Assembly (NCBI RefSeq): GCF_022201045.2
Contig: NC_068562.1
Location: 7,546,001 to 7,610,000, forward strand
DNA length: 64,000 nt
Direction: 5' to 3'
Origin: Citrus sinensis
Taxonomy: Eukaryota; Streptophyta; Magnoliopsida; Sapindales; Rutaceae
Position numbers and translations under genes: made by a program. A model generated the notes under the pieces. The model was not told the DNA's origin. It was given only the letters and a program-made list of their open reading frames with translations, and made no database searches. Numbering within the stretch: position 1 is the first letter of the stretch; the number at the start of each line of letters is the position of its first letter. Shown in pieces: positions 1 to 12,444 of the stretch.

Positions 1-67
1 CTGTCGCCAGATTCACCCCGACTCGCAGTTCACTGAAACTCTTGAGCAAGTTCATAAAATAACTCAT
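1..67 (-). CDS. Possible 5' end of a gene leaving the window (unidentified)
   Basis: Read on the minus strand, an ATG at 67-65 opens a frame of about 22 codons that stays open to the window edge (begins MSYFMNLLKS). The DNA just upstream (about 68-300 on the plus strand) is less AT-rich than the intergenic DNA beyond it and could be a 5'UTR and promoter. The frame is too short to identify a family, and no domain can be seen. It could equally be chance coding potential. Confidence 0.25.
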   Translation of the reverse strand, partial: MSYFMNLLKSFSELRVGVNLAT

Positions 68-480
68 ACCACTATGTGATGCCGATTAGTGTTGGATCCG
101 GATAGATTATTATCGGATTTCACTTTTATCGTTGCCTTTTGCCGTCGCCGTTGGTTGATGATTCAAGAGTTGAAAACTGCCTTTGGTTTGATGAAATGGG
201 AGAAAGAAAGTTGCTTTTGGTTTGTAAAAAAGGTTAATTTAGGAAGAAAAGCGTGTGTTTGGCTAATGTTAATAGAAAAAAATTGAGAGGGTTAATTGTG
301 AAAATAACAAAAATTTTATGGTTATTTTTGTAAATTTTCCGATCTCACTTCTCCAGCATTTGCTGGGTTTTGAATAATTAAGCTCTAGTCTCTTTTGTCT
401 TTTCTTTATATTTATATAATTGTACGTTGTTCTCGTATTATGCGATGCAACACTAACAACATGAAGGAGAAGTCTATCTT
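68..480. other. Intergenic, possible promoter of the edge gene
   Basis: No gene recognised. The first 200 bases are mixed in composition and then turn AT-rich. A short open frame on the plus strand (about 65 codons) has no recognisable protein features and is probably chance. Confidence 0.3.
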
Positions 481-482
481 AC

Positions 483-602
483 AGATTCTGTAACATACAT
501 CCCCCACTCCATGCACTCCACGTGTCCCACCATGTGAAATCAAAGCAAGCAAATGGCACCACTGGGGGCTGGTTAACCTGGTCTGTATGTTACAGAATCT
601 GT
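483..602. mobile_element. Short inverted-repeat element (MITE-like), about 120 bp
   Basis: The sequence ACAGATTCTGTAACATACA at 481-499 is matched exactly in inverse orientation at 584-602. The inner 85 bp are comparatively GC-rich. The size and perfect ends suggest a non-autonomous DNA transposon or other foldback. The terminal 11 bases are themselves nearly palindromic, so the exact boundary and any target-site duplication cannot be fixed by eye. Confidence 0.55.
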
Positions 603-961
603 ACCGTAGCTAGCTCCCAACATGAAACATAAAAAAACTTATAATGTAAGAAATTACAAGTCTCGCCTGAAACTTATAGTGCAAGAAATTACAAATTTGT
701 GATCTTCTCCTTCTTGCAAAGCTTTGATTTGATCCTTCTAGATGTTTCAAAGTGGTTTCTAAGTCATGAAGAAAGAGTGTAAGCTTTACCTCTAAGGAAA
801 AAAAAAGGTAAAGGTATTATATTTTATTGTTGCTTGATTAGTTGCTTATCAATTTATCACTCTTCGCCTTAAGGTCATCACTTTCATATATAAATTAATT
901 ATATACTACAATAGCTTAACGCACATCCAAAATATCTCTTATGAGATTGTCTATCAAAATA

Positions 962-1163
962 GAGTGATTATATAACCACAAACTTTTATATAAACTTATT
1001 TTGTATAAATTGATATGACATTAATTTATTGTTTGAATGAAAATATAAAATAATAGAAATAAATCATGTATGCCAAGAGATATTTAATTTAACCAATGAA
1101 TTAACGCCACATCAGTTTATATAAAATAAGTTTATATAAGAGTTTGTGACTATATAATCACTC
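962..1163. mobile_element. MULE-like MITE, copy 1 (202 bp)
   Basis: The ends form long inverted repeats of about 75 bp starting GAGTGATTATATA. The element is flanked by a near-perfect 9-bp target-site duplication, ATCAAAATA at 953-961 and ATCAAAATG at 1164-1172. Long terminal repeats with 9-bp duplications are typical of Mutator-like elements. No coding capacity. Copy 2 of the same family lies 62 bp downstream. Confidence 0.75.
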
Positions 1164-1225
1164 ATCAAAATGAGTACATGATCAGATTTATTATTATGTA
1201 AAGAAGGAGCTATCGCAAAAGAAAA

Positions 1226-1429
1226 GAGTAATAATACAATCATAAATTCTTGTATAAAATTTATTTTTGTACAAACTAATGTGGCATGATAAAATTGGTT
1301 GAATTAAATATTTTTTGACCTAAATGATCTATTTTTATTATTTTGTATTTTCATTCAACCAATAAATTAATGCTAAATCAATTTGTACAAAATAAATTTA
1401 TACAAAAATTTATAATTATATCATCACTC
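1226..1429. mobile_element. MULE-like MITE, copy 2 (204 bp)
   Basis: This is a second member of the family at 962-1163, with matching length, termini (GAGT...CACTC) and internal motifs. It is flanked by an exact 9-bp duplication, AAAAGAAAA at 1217-1225 and 1430-1438. Its arms are more diverged from each other than those of copy 1. No coding capacity. Confidence 0.75.
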
Positions 1430-1438
1430 AAAAGAAAA

Positions 1439-2078
1439 TTATTGGGGCTATTTGATTGATTCAAAAGAGATCACGTAGAGAGTGTTATCATTATTAACGA
1501 GGTGGACCGACCAAATGGATTGATCGCATATCTAGGTTGATGCAGTCCCAAAATAATCTTTTATGTTTTTGCAAATCACATAATGTCGTTATCATATTTA
1601 TTTTTAAAGCATTTTTTTCTAATGATGTTATTATAATCGGATGCATTTCTGCAAATGCCAAACGGTCTTAGAATTTAATCCTACTACGAGGGTTTATTGA
1701 ATGATCAAAACGACATCATACATCATAATCATCAAGCAACAGAAAACAATATGGTAATTTACAAAATATTCAGCATCCGAAAACTGTATGCATATGGCGA
1801 GACCCGTGAAGTATAACCTTTAATCCTACGTATTCTTTGAAAGCAAAATCGATTTCCAGAGCAAGCAAAACGGTGTTAATGAGTCCCTGTTGAAAAGCCA
1901 AAACGTACCATTATCCAGTAGCTGCAATGACAATGCGTGCCGCCATTGCAGCCTAATCGGACAGGGCAAGCATGGAGTTCCTAGGATTCCGGGTTCAAAA
2001 ACAATGCCGGAAAGACTCGAACCTTTTCCTATGATGATATATGCTATCTCATAATTTTCATTTTGACAATCACTTTTC
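1439..2078. other. Intergenic / 3' flank of the lipase gene
   Basis: No gene recognised. The right part (about 1750-2078) is probably the 3'UTR and polyadenylation region of the minus-strand lipase gene. An open frame that runs antisense into the lipase coding end has no protein features. Confidence 0.4.
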
Positions 2079-5000
2079 CTATAACACAACCCCTTCAGTG
2101 TGTTCACGACAATTATAGTCATCAGAAGCTTGTTCCTTCTCAAGATTTTTTATTAGCCTTTCTATCTGTCTTCTATAAACTGGCATAAAATGATCGCTTA
2201 CCATGGTCTGCGACAGCCGTAGCTTACTATACAGTGATCTTGGGGTTAGGAAAACCTGAACCTTGTCCTCTGCTGGGGGCTGACTACTGTCAGAGTTGCT
2301 TGAGGTAGGGGAATCACTTTCACTACTTTCAGAATCACTGTCCAGGTGAAGGGTGACGATATGCATGATCTTTCCCGGAGGGAAAAACCTATGTGCTTCC
2401 TTTATTTCAGATGCAGAACTATCTGGCTGGGCATCACCTACCTCAGCTATGGCTGCTGCTTCTTCTTCCCTTATTTCCTTCGTCACATCACCACCCTCAC
2501 CTTCAGTTCTCTCATAAAGCTCGTGTTCAAGTTGTTGCCATAACTCAACCTCAGTCACACGGTCTTCACGTGAACTATGGCCCATGTGGTCCTCACTATC
2601 ATCGAGATCAACAACATCATCTGAGTGAGGGTGCACTTCATCAGAACATGACTCAATTTCTGTGGTCCATTCCATTCCTAAAGAAGATGATACAGGAAGC
2701 TGCATGTCTTCAATTATAGCTGTGGTTTTCTTTGGGGATGAAATAAGAGGTTCACAAGTTTCTGTTTTGCAGGAAGATTCGGAGGAAAGTCCCTCATCTT
2801 TAGAACTTGAACGACGATGACGGGGTCCCATGCATGACCACGAGGACAAATGAAGTGCAGGACTCCATGCTGCCTGAGCCATGCTCTGGGCTCTTCTCAT
2901 CACAACCTGTGGGCAATCAAATGGCTCAATAAAACCAAAGCATAATCGACCATAATCATCAGCAAACATTAGATCTGCACTTCAAACCAATTTATGTACA
3001 AGCTAAAGCAATCAGCCTTTTTCTTTTTAAACGAAGGATTAAGTTAAATTAATGCCTTGAGATGTGCTTAAATTTCTCTGCTTACCGGGGGAATGGAAAA
3101 ACAGTGCCGAGTTTATGATAAGCCAACAGTTTGAAGAAAAAAATAACAGATTTAAGACTATTGTTGTCAAAAATTTTAATCAGTCTCCCAAGTCTCAGCA
3201 GGTGATATTTTGCAAGCTTAATGGAAAAGACATCAACAGAATTAGAGAAAGGTGGAAACTAGATAATGCACACAGTTTACCATACAGCAGAAATGACTCT
3301 TACCTGTGTACCATTTGAAACAGGGCGCAAAATAGCCCCAGCACCAGCAACTTTCGCTCTAGCACTGGCAATGGATGGAAGATGAGAACCCAATGCTGAA
3401 GCAGAACGATAGACCGTACTTAGAATTCTGGTACGCTCAATCTGATTCCTCAGATCATTCAACCAAGCAGATGCTGTCACCTGAAATAAGTCCCTTTTGT
3501 GTGAGAGACACAAAAATATAGTTTGAAAGCAGATGGTACAGCAAGAATGACCAGTGTGTCAACAAATGTCAATGATGCCAAGCATTCTTTGTTATTTGGA
3601 TGTGTCAAAAAACTGAGACCTATCATACCAATATCCAAGTTCTTGTTAATGAAACAACATTCTGTTTCTTGCAAGGACACAAATCATGATCAATTTAGAA
3701 TCCACCGGAAGAATAGCATATCAGGATTTCTTAGAGAAGAAGTGAAATATACAAGCAAGCAAGGAGACCATAAAGGTATGGGGCATCAACTCTGAGTCTA
3801 TTTTATTTTTTTATATGAGACTCAAAAATGTATAAATGGAAATCAACTTCTACTCTATTTTATTAGAAATTCACCTTCGGACTGCAATTGATATTAACCA
3901 AAATAAAAAAATGAAGGTAAAGGAAAATGAGGAAAAAGTTTCAATAAGATTAAATGACACCAAATGACTTCATACTCGTAAGAGAAAATGTATAACAGAA
4001 ATTTATCAAGGGATCTTTAGTCTTCACCCTTTGTTATTTAAGGCAGTAATAATATCCTAAACTGCAGTCAGGAACATAACCTCAGCACGCAAATCATCCA
4101 CTGAAGCTGCAGAAAAAGTTGGCACTAAATCAGCTCCATTTATGACAGATGTAATGAAATCATTCCCCGACTCTGCCAGTTCCCAGGTCATACAAGCACC
4201 TGCGTCAGATAGATACAGTCAGCTCCACAGATATGAGCAACAAAAAAACAAACTCAACAACCAAACCCAATTAGAAAAGACAAACAAACTTGAGAACTAA
4301 AACCACACGGAGAGGGTCACTTCATACTGACTTGGCATGACCAAATTCTTAGGAAAAGATTTAACATGAAAACAGTCAGGCTTTCCTAAAAGAAGACAAA
4401 CCTGGAGCAAATGTAACACAGGTAGCTGTTGACAATTCCTTCCGCTCCCTCAATACATATGTTAAAAGCGCTGCAGTCCCTCCACCCAATGAGTGCCCAA
4501 CAATCTGTTAAATCCAAAAAAGTTTACTCAAAATTTATTCAGCTTAATAACAATGATAGACAGCCGATGATATCAAACTTAAAATTAAGAGATGTCAAAG
4601 TGCTATTGATGGCTATTTCTGTTGCTTCTAAGATTATGATAAGGTTCCAATAAATAAAAGCCTATTTCAAATTAGTAGCAATCAATTAAAAAGTCTTGCA
4701 ACCTAGTAGTAGCATAATTGGCACAAAAATACAAGCTAGAATAAAAGACAGCATGAAAGACCTAGAAACTTAAAGCAGAAAATTTGAAAAAATAGACAGG
4801 ACAAGTTTGGATTGGAAAAAAAAAAGGCTGGAAGGGAGTTCGGATACACATGAGTTAATAGGGAAATATTCATACAAGTAGCAGCAAGAGAACGTACTTA
4901 CATAGACCCAATATGTACTACATTTGGAGAACAACATGTGAAACTTAAATAATCATTTATTTAACATCATGAGGACAGTAAATTATGTAATGCAACTAAA

Positions 5001-6526
5001 GGATACACAGAGGAAAATTTTTCAAGTTACATGTTTACCTTAAGTTTATAACCAGGATATTTGTCAAGTGCTTCAATAAGACAAGGAGTGGAAAGCTTAG
5101 CAATCCACCTAGCAGCTGCAACCATCCCACAATGTGCATAACCTAAAACTAAATTGCTGACTCCTCCCTCACACACAACAGTGTGATGGAAAGGTACCAC
5201 TGCCCCAGTAGCAGCTGTCAGAGTATCCTTTATGCTATGTGTTCCACGAATCAATAAGAGAAAACACTCAGTTTTGTGATCGATTAAAATTGTAAAAGCT
5301 GGCTTCAATATCTGCAAATATTAAAATGATACAACCAGCTCTAATTAGAGTTATTAACAAATAAATAAACATACAGATGTGACATTCAAGTTAAAAACTA
5401 ACATACTCCTGCTTTAGGTTCCTGTAGAAGGACATGTTCTTTGGCATAGCCAGTCTCCTCCAAAAATAAAGGGAATGTTTTTTTTGAAAAATGCCAACAC
5501 AGGGTCAACAAATTTAACATATCTCTAAATTCAGCAATAATCCCAGGTCCTTGAAGCCGTACACTGTCTTTCCCACCAAAAATGCTGTCAACATGTAAAT
5601 TCCCCTGAAGATCATAGTTATATGGTCAGAATCATGCCTAAAAAAAGAATAAACCTTATTCACAACAAGTCATCACTCTACTCATTAACATATGCCACTT
5701 CTTGTAAACATAACATGAAGTTATCTGGTGATTGGAGGCAAAGGCATTGTGTTCCTATTTTAAATTGATATTTCATTTGGGCATATCTGTGACTCACAAA
5801 ACGCATTAACTCCCTTAAAAAAAAGAGAGAGAGAGAGAGAAGAAAAATATAGATAGCCATTTCCTAAAAGTAATAGCAATATACCCCACGGGAAAATACT
5901 TAAAAGGAAGCAAATAATTTTAAACAACATAACAGTAAAGGCACAGCTACAGTACTCAATCCTCGCTATCCCACTAAGACTTACACCACACCAGCTAAGG
6001 CGATGAAATAGACACTTATGCAGTCTACCCATGCAGCACCTTCTTTTTAAATAGCTTCTAAGAGAATGCAAACCAACAATTGTATTGCAGTTTCTCCACC
6101 ATTACGAGCAAATATGAATATAGTTATTTTATCCACAAAACCATTTCATTCCTCCAATCAGCCTAACAACCACACATCATTCCATACGTATCATATTCTT
6201 CAAATATCAAGAATGCTTACCTGCCTCTTCAATAGAAAATTGATCCCAAATGCCAAATCTCCAATGGGCCACTTTCCTAGGGTCTCAGAATAAGTAAATC
6301 TGAGAGTCTCAGATAATGTAGATATCGTTTCTAGCCATGTAGCTGGCGCTTGAATTAGTCTATGAGAAACACGGTCAATTCCTAAAGGAGTATGACTGGT
6401 TGAAACACCACCGTTTGCATCATCGTCATCATCACTTCTTGACGAACTTGACATCAATTTACGATTCAATGTGTAGTACAAAAGAGCAGCTGCCCCAGCT
6501 GCAGTAGCCATTGTTGCAGTGGCCAT
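2079..6526 (-). CDS. Class 3 lipase, sn1-specific diacylglycerol lipase type
   Basis: Predicted to hydrolyse acylglycerols. Seven exons on the minus strand: 6526-6221, 5604-5407, 5311-5039, 4504-4402, 4199-4081, 3480-3304 and 2906-2079, all with GT-AG junctions, giving 667 residues. The N-terminus (MATATMATAAGAAALLYY) is a short hydrophobic, probably membrane-anchoring segment. The following exon resembles the plant mono-/diacylglycerol lipase N-terminal domain. The catalytic serine lies in GHSLG (Ser264), preceded by IV and followed by GG as in lipase_3 proteins. The next exon carries an aspartate in NGADLVP, a good candidate for the second catalytic residue. The last exon (about 276 residues) is acidic and serine-rich and probably disordered. 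From memory the closest Arabidopsis relative is At3g14075, which sits beside LSM1B. Substrate and location are inferred from the family only. Confidence 0.9.
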
Positions 6527-7990
6527 GAATTTATCCCTAATTAGAAAATATTTAAAAAAAACAATAGAGTTAAGGACAGAATGATTCTCTGACTCCCTAA
6601 TCTACCAAAGATGCATTTTAACAACATTAAAAATGAAAATTTGATTATTAATTCGTTCAATCTTCAAAGAATTGTAAAGCTTAAAAAATCCAAATTTTGG
6701 TATCAACGATGCAAGGGTTTAATATTTGCTCTTACAAACAATATTAAAACATGAACTTTGTATTGGCAGCTGAGGAAATCGAAAATTTACATTTTAAAAA
6801 ACCATTAATTCGCTTTTCCTGGACTTTCTCGGCACCCACACAAAACAATCATTCCAAAGGCAATAAACTTTGACCTAAAAAATGATAAAAATTAAAAACT
6901 TATAAACGCCCGGACCCAAATAAAAAGTAATTAAACGAAGTGAATCAAATGAATAGAAAATCGTAACCTAAATAACATCGAAAAATATAAACCCTAAAGA
7001 ATGGCTAAAGCATTGTCGAAAATAATCATCCAAACCTGAAGAGTAACACAGCTCGATTGTTTACTGAAACTTCGTAAATTAAACGTAGTTTTTAAGGAAT
7101 CAGATTAACTTGTGCACGTACTCTTTAAACAAATTCTATTTCGTTTCTACACTTTTTTTTTTCAATTTTTTTAAACAAATAAGAAAGGAAACTGCAAAGA
7201 TTAAGTTCTTCGTTATATGTAACGAAAACGTAATAATTAATTAAAATTATCTAATATTTCCTCCGTGGAATTGCAGGCGCCACGCGGCAAAAACTTATTG
7301 GACCGGTGATTGTGCAAACTCGTGAAAGTATTTGACAGCACTGACTTGGACTAACAAAGTTTTCTACTCTCGACGCGTTGAGAATGGACGCGCCGCGGTT
7401 CTTTTTTTGTTGGAACGGTTCTCCGCGGTTCTTTTAATCCACAAGGTTCTTTTTGTTTTGCTCCTGTCTCGAAGACTAGAACAAATACAATTAATTATGC
7501 AATTTATTATTTTAGTTTTAATTTTTTTAAAAAAAATTAAATTCATTAAGAAGAATCCACCAACACGCCCTCCAAATTGAAAAAATTAAATTCATTAAGA
7601 AGAATCCACCAACACGCCCTCCAAATTGTAAATTTAATGAAATGGATCCATGTTTGAAATTTCATGTAAGAAATGGCCATCTCTACATAAGGCAGGAAAT
7701 TACTAAAATTGCCATTCATCATAATAATAACAATGGCCATGAAAGGCACTTGTCAATAGTCGTTATCAAGCCAATGTAGTAGTAAAAGTCAACAGCTACC
7801 ACTAGCACAAAGCACTTCCCCTGGTTGGCACAGCATAGTCACATAACTTGTTTTTCAACGTTTTGTTTTCTGCTTTGGAGGGCAATGGCTGTGTATTACC
7901 GAATGCACTTAAAATTATAAATTCAAGATACAGGGAAAAGCATTTTTGTTTTTTGGTTTCAGCATTTATGATGGGGCGTGAAACCACCTC
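6527..7990. promoter_or_regulatory. Promoter/5'UTR region of the lipase gene and spacer to PAA
   Basis: Both flanking genes are on the minus strand, so this spacer holds the lipase 5' region (about 6527-7300) and the PAA 3' region (about 7640-7990). The centre (7265-7450) is relatively GC-rich with CG-containing words, consistent with a promoter core. A 49-bp exact tandem duplication lies at 7531-7628. No other gene is visible. Confidence 0.4.
7531..7628. repeat. Exact 49-bp tandem duplication
   Basis: Positions 7531-7579 are repeated without a mismatch at 7580-7628. The unit contains AAGAATCCACCAACACGCCC. The lack of divergence suggests a recent slippage or replication event. It creates no coding frame of interest. 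Confidence 0.9.
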
Positions 7991-10900
7991 CTAATCTCGT
8001 TCACTTATAGCAGTCAAGTGCTCATCGATCTCCTCGATGGACAAAACTCTGAATTCTGGATTCTCCTTGCTCACCACGCCAACCTGTAAAAGATTAAGCA
8101 AGCATGAAATGATCACGGATTACAGTAAACTTGGTAAACCATTATCAAGACCTCATAATATTTTTAATCTTATCTGCTATCTTACTGCATGAACAACTAA
8201 ATAGACGAGACTTGAATAATGTTCTAGAAAGTGATGCCGCCACGGCGTATAATTGGGTTTTAAAAAAAAAAAACCAACAATTGGCAGCACCTTGACTCCA
8301 TCGTATTTAAACAATGCTAACTGAGTCACTGAGCACCTCCGTATCATGTTAGATTTATAGCAAGCAACTAAAGTAAAAGAAAGGGAATTTTCAATACCTC
8401 AATCTCACTCGCCTTAAAATCCTCTTGCAGGACTGATTGCAGGGTGGAAATTGCAGTCTATATGCAAAAGAGGAATAAGAATATCAGACTCTAGAAACCG
8501 AATCATTTATAACAAACAAACATGCCAGTGCCCACAATGTAAAACAATCATGAACAGAGACTCATAGCCCATGAAGAACATGGTCTAAAAGCAAATTAAG
8601 TCTAATCATCAAGAGATAGCATGTTTTACCAAGTTTATAAATCATTTGAAGTGGGTATGTCCCCAGGGCCCATCAGCCTGCTTGCTTTTATAAGCAAGAA
8701 AGTCATGTTTACATCAACTAGATGATTGATTGTAAAAGAACTAAATTAACAATTCATAACCCCAGTATCGTTTGTACAGAATTGGTCACCCGAAGAGAAT
8801 ACAAAAAAACAAGCATATAAGAAGATGCCCTAGAAGCAAGACCTCATCAATTAGTGATAAAAACACATTATCCTTACAAAAAGAAAGCAATATCTACCTG
8901 CACAGTTTCTTGAAAGGTAAACGCAGGATCATTCTTCATCTTCTTCTCCAAGAAATTAATTGCCTCTTGCTCCTTCAATCCAGCACTTGTTGCCTAAACC
9001 ATCTCACAAATCAATTCATTATAACAGTTTTATGCAAATAGTAAACTTTGGAAAACTAAGAAAACTTGAATCCCATGCAATATGTATACAATAATAGCAT
9101 TATAAATCCATATTGCACTAAGAAAACAAAAGGTGTCATAAATGGAATTTTTATTGAAAAAACCACCTACCTTGTGGCCAAAGAAATGGCCAGCAGGGTC
9201 ACACTTAAAGAGGCGAGGTCCACATTCTTCGTCAATACTCAAAACCATAGCAACTTCAAAAGCAAGCATAAGAGAACAGTGCAAGGATGACATCAGTAAC
9301 GAGGGCAAAAAAGAAATTAATGGTTTAAAAAGGGAGAAAAAAAATTAAACACCAATACTACTGGACATAATTGCATGATCATGTATTATTAGCATCTTTC
9401 ACAACTCTGAAGGAATAGCAATTTCTATTAGAAACAGACCTACACCAAGTGGTCTCATATAAGCATGTTGAGTATATACTTGTGATTTGTCTGCAATCCT
9501 GTACATGAAAGGAAATTAACATAACTGTTTTTCAGATAGTAGTACTGCAACATTTAACCAAAACTTAAGCAGTAAAGTGACAAAAAATGAGTAAGGAAAA
9601 AGGCAATGTTCGGTCAACAATTTGCAGAAAATATCGAATACTAAACAAGCAAACTAGAATTCAACTTAAAAGGATATGAAAACTTACCATTTGGCTAACA
9701 CATCCACAGGCATTTCATATCCATATTTGAAGCGAAACTCAGCGGCTTCATATCTTGCCTGCTGAACCAATGTCCTTGCATCAGCTGGCAAATGACATAA
9801 CAAAGACATCTAAGCTCCACATCTTTTTGTGAAACTCTATACAGAAGCACAGTTTTTATATTTAACCAAAAAGAATGATGGAAATGGGAACCCTGGACCA
9901 AAGACAATGAGGACTAAAAAAATACTGTGGAGAAAAAATAATAATAAATAAATGAACCCTTTTGTGTGATTGTTTAGACATTAAACTAACCTAGATTTTT
10001 TTTTAAATTATTAAAATAACCAGGATTGTCTAACCATCTCTTGACACGAATCTTTGTTTCTAAAAATAATTACTTGATTTCTCTTACATGAAAACACATT
10101 GAGCATGCTCAAGATACAGGTAATATAGCCCTCATATGATTATAGGACTCTCATATCCATTGTCGTGAAAGATGCTCGCATCTTATCTTATCATTACTTC
10201 TGTCATTTACTGAATGCAATGCTATCATTAGAACTTTTATCACAGCTAAAGTCGGACGAATACCATAAAAAAGGATTTAGTCAGACAGCTAACCCAACCA
10301 AATTTGTCTTAAACTCTCTGAGTCTTATCTAGAAGTTTTTGGCCACATATTTTTCATATAACTTTCATATCGTCAAGCTAAATAGCACAAAAAAGAAACC
10401 TGTCATTCCAGTTGCCAGCAATCCAAGGTACTTTGTGATTGGGAAAAGATGTGTGACACTTGTATGATCCAAAAGCTTGTCCTGCATTAATTTTAAAAAT
10501 ACAAAACTCGTAACTGTTTCAACCAGTGAGCAAAACAAGGATCAATTACAATGTCAATAATACTCACCGGGACCTTCTTCTGAGTCACAACACAGACTGA
10601 ATCCTTTCCTCGAACACCGATAGAGGTAACCCCAGCAGCCTTAACAGCTTTGAAAGCATACTCTATTAAAATCATTCAAAACATCATTATATTATGGTCA
10701 ATGCATGACTAGTCCAGCATGTCAGAACGAATCTTGAAAGACTACATCATAGACCTAGCACTCCATCCATTAGCTGGGAAATGTGCATAATACATAAAGT
10801 GGCGTGACCAGCTAATCTGCGTTAGCTGCTTCTATCAAGTAGTTATCATCAGGAAGTCTGACTGATACACTTGGCAGAAGACATGACTAATTACAACTGA

Positions 10901-12444
10901 TGTGGTACAATGAATACAGATAATAAGATTCTATTTTCCTCTCTTCTCACCAATTCTCAACACCCAACAACAGGTCAACTTAAATCCCAAAACAGTTTCT
11001 AAAGACCAAAATTCATACTTTCACTATAACAATATGCAAACAGCTACAGAAACTTAAATCATGAAAATGAGTCCTAAAGCTTTCAACATTGATTGCTATT
11101 GAAATTGCATATATGGATGATTACTACAGAGTTGAAGTATCTTTTTCTCATATTTGTGTATCATAATAAATTTATCAATAGCCATGTCAAGCGTTTCATT
11201 TGTCACAAATGTAACTATGTATCTGAACCCCCATATAAGGTAGCATTGTTATGCCTCCTTTTGAGTCTCTTTTAATTCTCTGTGTCTTCACGATAAACCC
11301 CAGACAAAAAGTTGGGGAACCAGAATAACTTCAAATTGCTTTCTATGTTGAATTGGAAGCTTGCTCCCAAATTTAAAAATGATCTACAACGATAGACAGG
11401 AAAACACCATTGATTTAAAAGGAAGAATGCTGTGGGTGGAATCTTTTTTGGTTTCGAAAAAGATTGGACCATAAATAAGCACCAACTCCAAAATTGGAGG
11501 CCCCAAAGACAGATTTTTGCCTAATGGAACTGTGAAGTGTGGATTCTTTCATGGTTATTCACAAGCAAGGAGTAAAGGCTATACGAGGTTGGTCATGGCT
11601 TATTCAAGATAAAAAGGATGGCCATATATGAACATAAAGCTAATGAGGGCTAGACTAGACCTGAAATGTGGAACTGTAACAGAAATGAAGCCTCCTATTT
11701 TGACGACTTGCAGAAAAAATAAGTTTTGGTTCATGAATTTGATCGAAAAAAGGAATGAAGAAAGTGCTTTTCTTTGTGCTTAGCTTCGAGTACGAGCCTC
11801 ATTGCTGCCGCCATCAGCAGTTGAAGGACCAGAACTCTGGCCAGATTGTTGCATCCTTGAATGAGGAATCAGAAACTAGATGATATCGCATACCCAGAAC
11901 TTCGACTCCGGTGAATATCTAATGATTTCCATGATAAAATGAGAACCAAAAACTTATTTATCTTTCTTTCTTAATTTTCTCAGAAACCAAGAACAGGTAC
12001 TGAGGTAGACTACATTGTTGAACACAACTGAGGTTAAAAGTACTTAAATCATCAACTTCAAATTATAAAGTCTTTAACTTCTGATTCCTCACACTTATTG
12101 AAACTAAAATCAACCAATAGCACATAAAAAGAACTACAATTCAACCAAATAATCCAAAAGATTCACTTTCGATACATATAAACACAACTGAGCTTGGTAT
12201 TACTTGAATCAACAAACTGGGTTCTAAAGCTTCAAACTTTTGATTCCTCAAACAATAGCAGATTAAATCACACAATCAGAACCCTGTTCCTCCAAAAGAT
12301 GAAAATTTTATAGATAATATGGCAAGATATTGATTAAATCAGAGGAGATTGAAGATATATGAACGTACCGACTTGAAAGAGACGACCCTCAGGCGAAAAA
12401 ATTGTAATATGGCGATCGTATCCTCCTCCACTTCCTCTACTCAT
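7991..12444 (-). CDS. PAA1: 20S proteasome subunit alpha type-6 (PAA)
   Basis: Structural alpha-ring subunit of the 20S proteasome core, in cytosol and nucleus. Alpha subunits gate substrate entry and are not catalytic. Nine exons on the minus strand: 12444-12369, 10662-10568, 10481-10400, 9784-9688, 9498-9440, 9253-9171, 8993-8898, 8457-8398 and 8083-7991, summing to 246 residues, the usual plant PAA length. The protein starts [20 protein letters not shown] and continues RLFQVEYAFKAV, the proteasome alpha signature (residues about 9-31). The body contains [27 protein letters not shown] and the HAYMRPLGV region. The end ([17 protein letters not shown]) is family-typical. Intron 1 is long (about 1.7 kb). 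I cannot tell PAA1 from PAA2 orthology, so the symbol denotes the subunit. No anomaly is seen. Confidence 0.97.
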
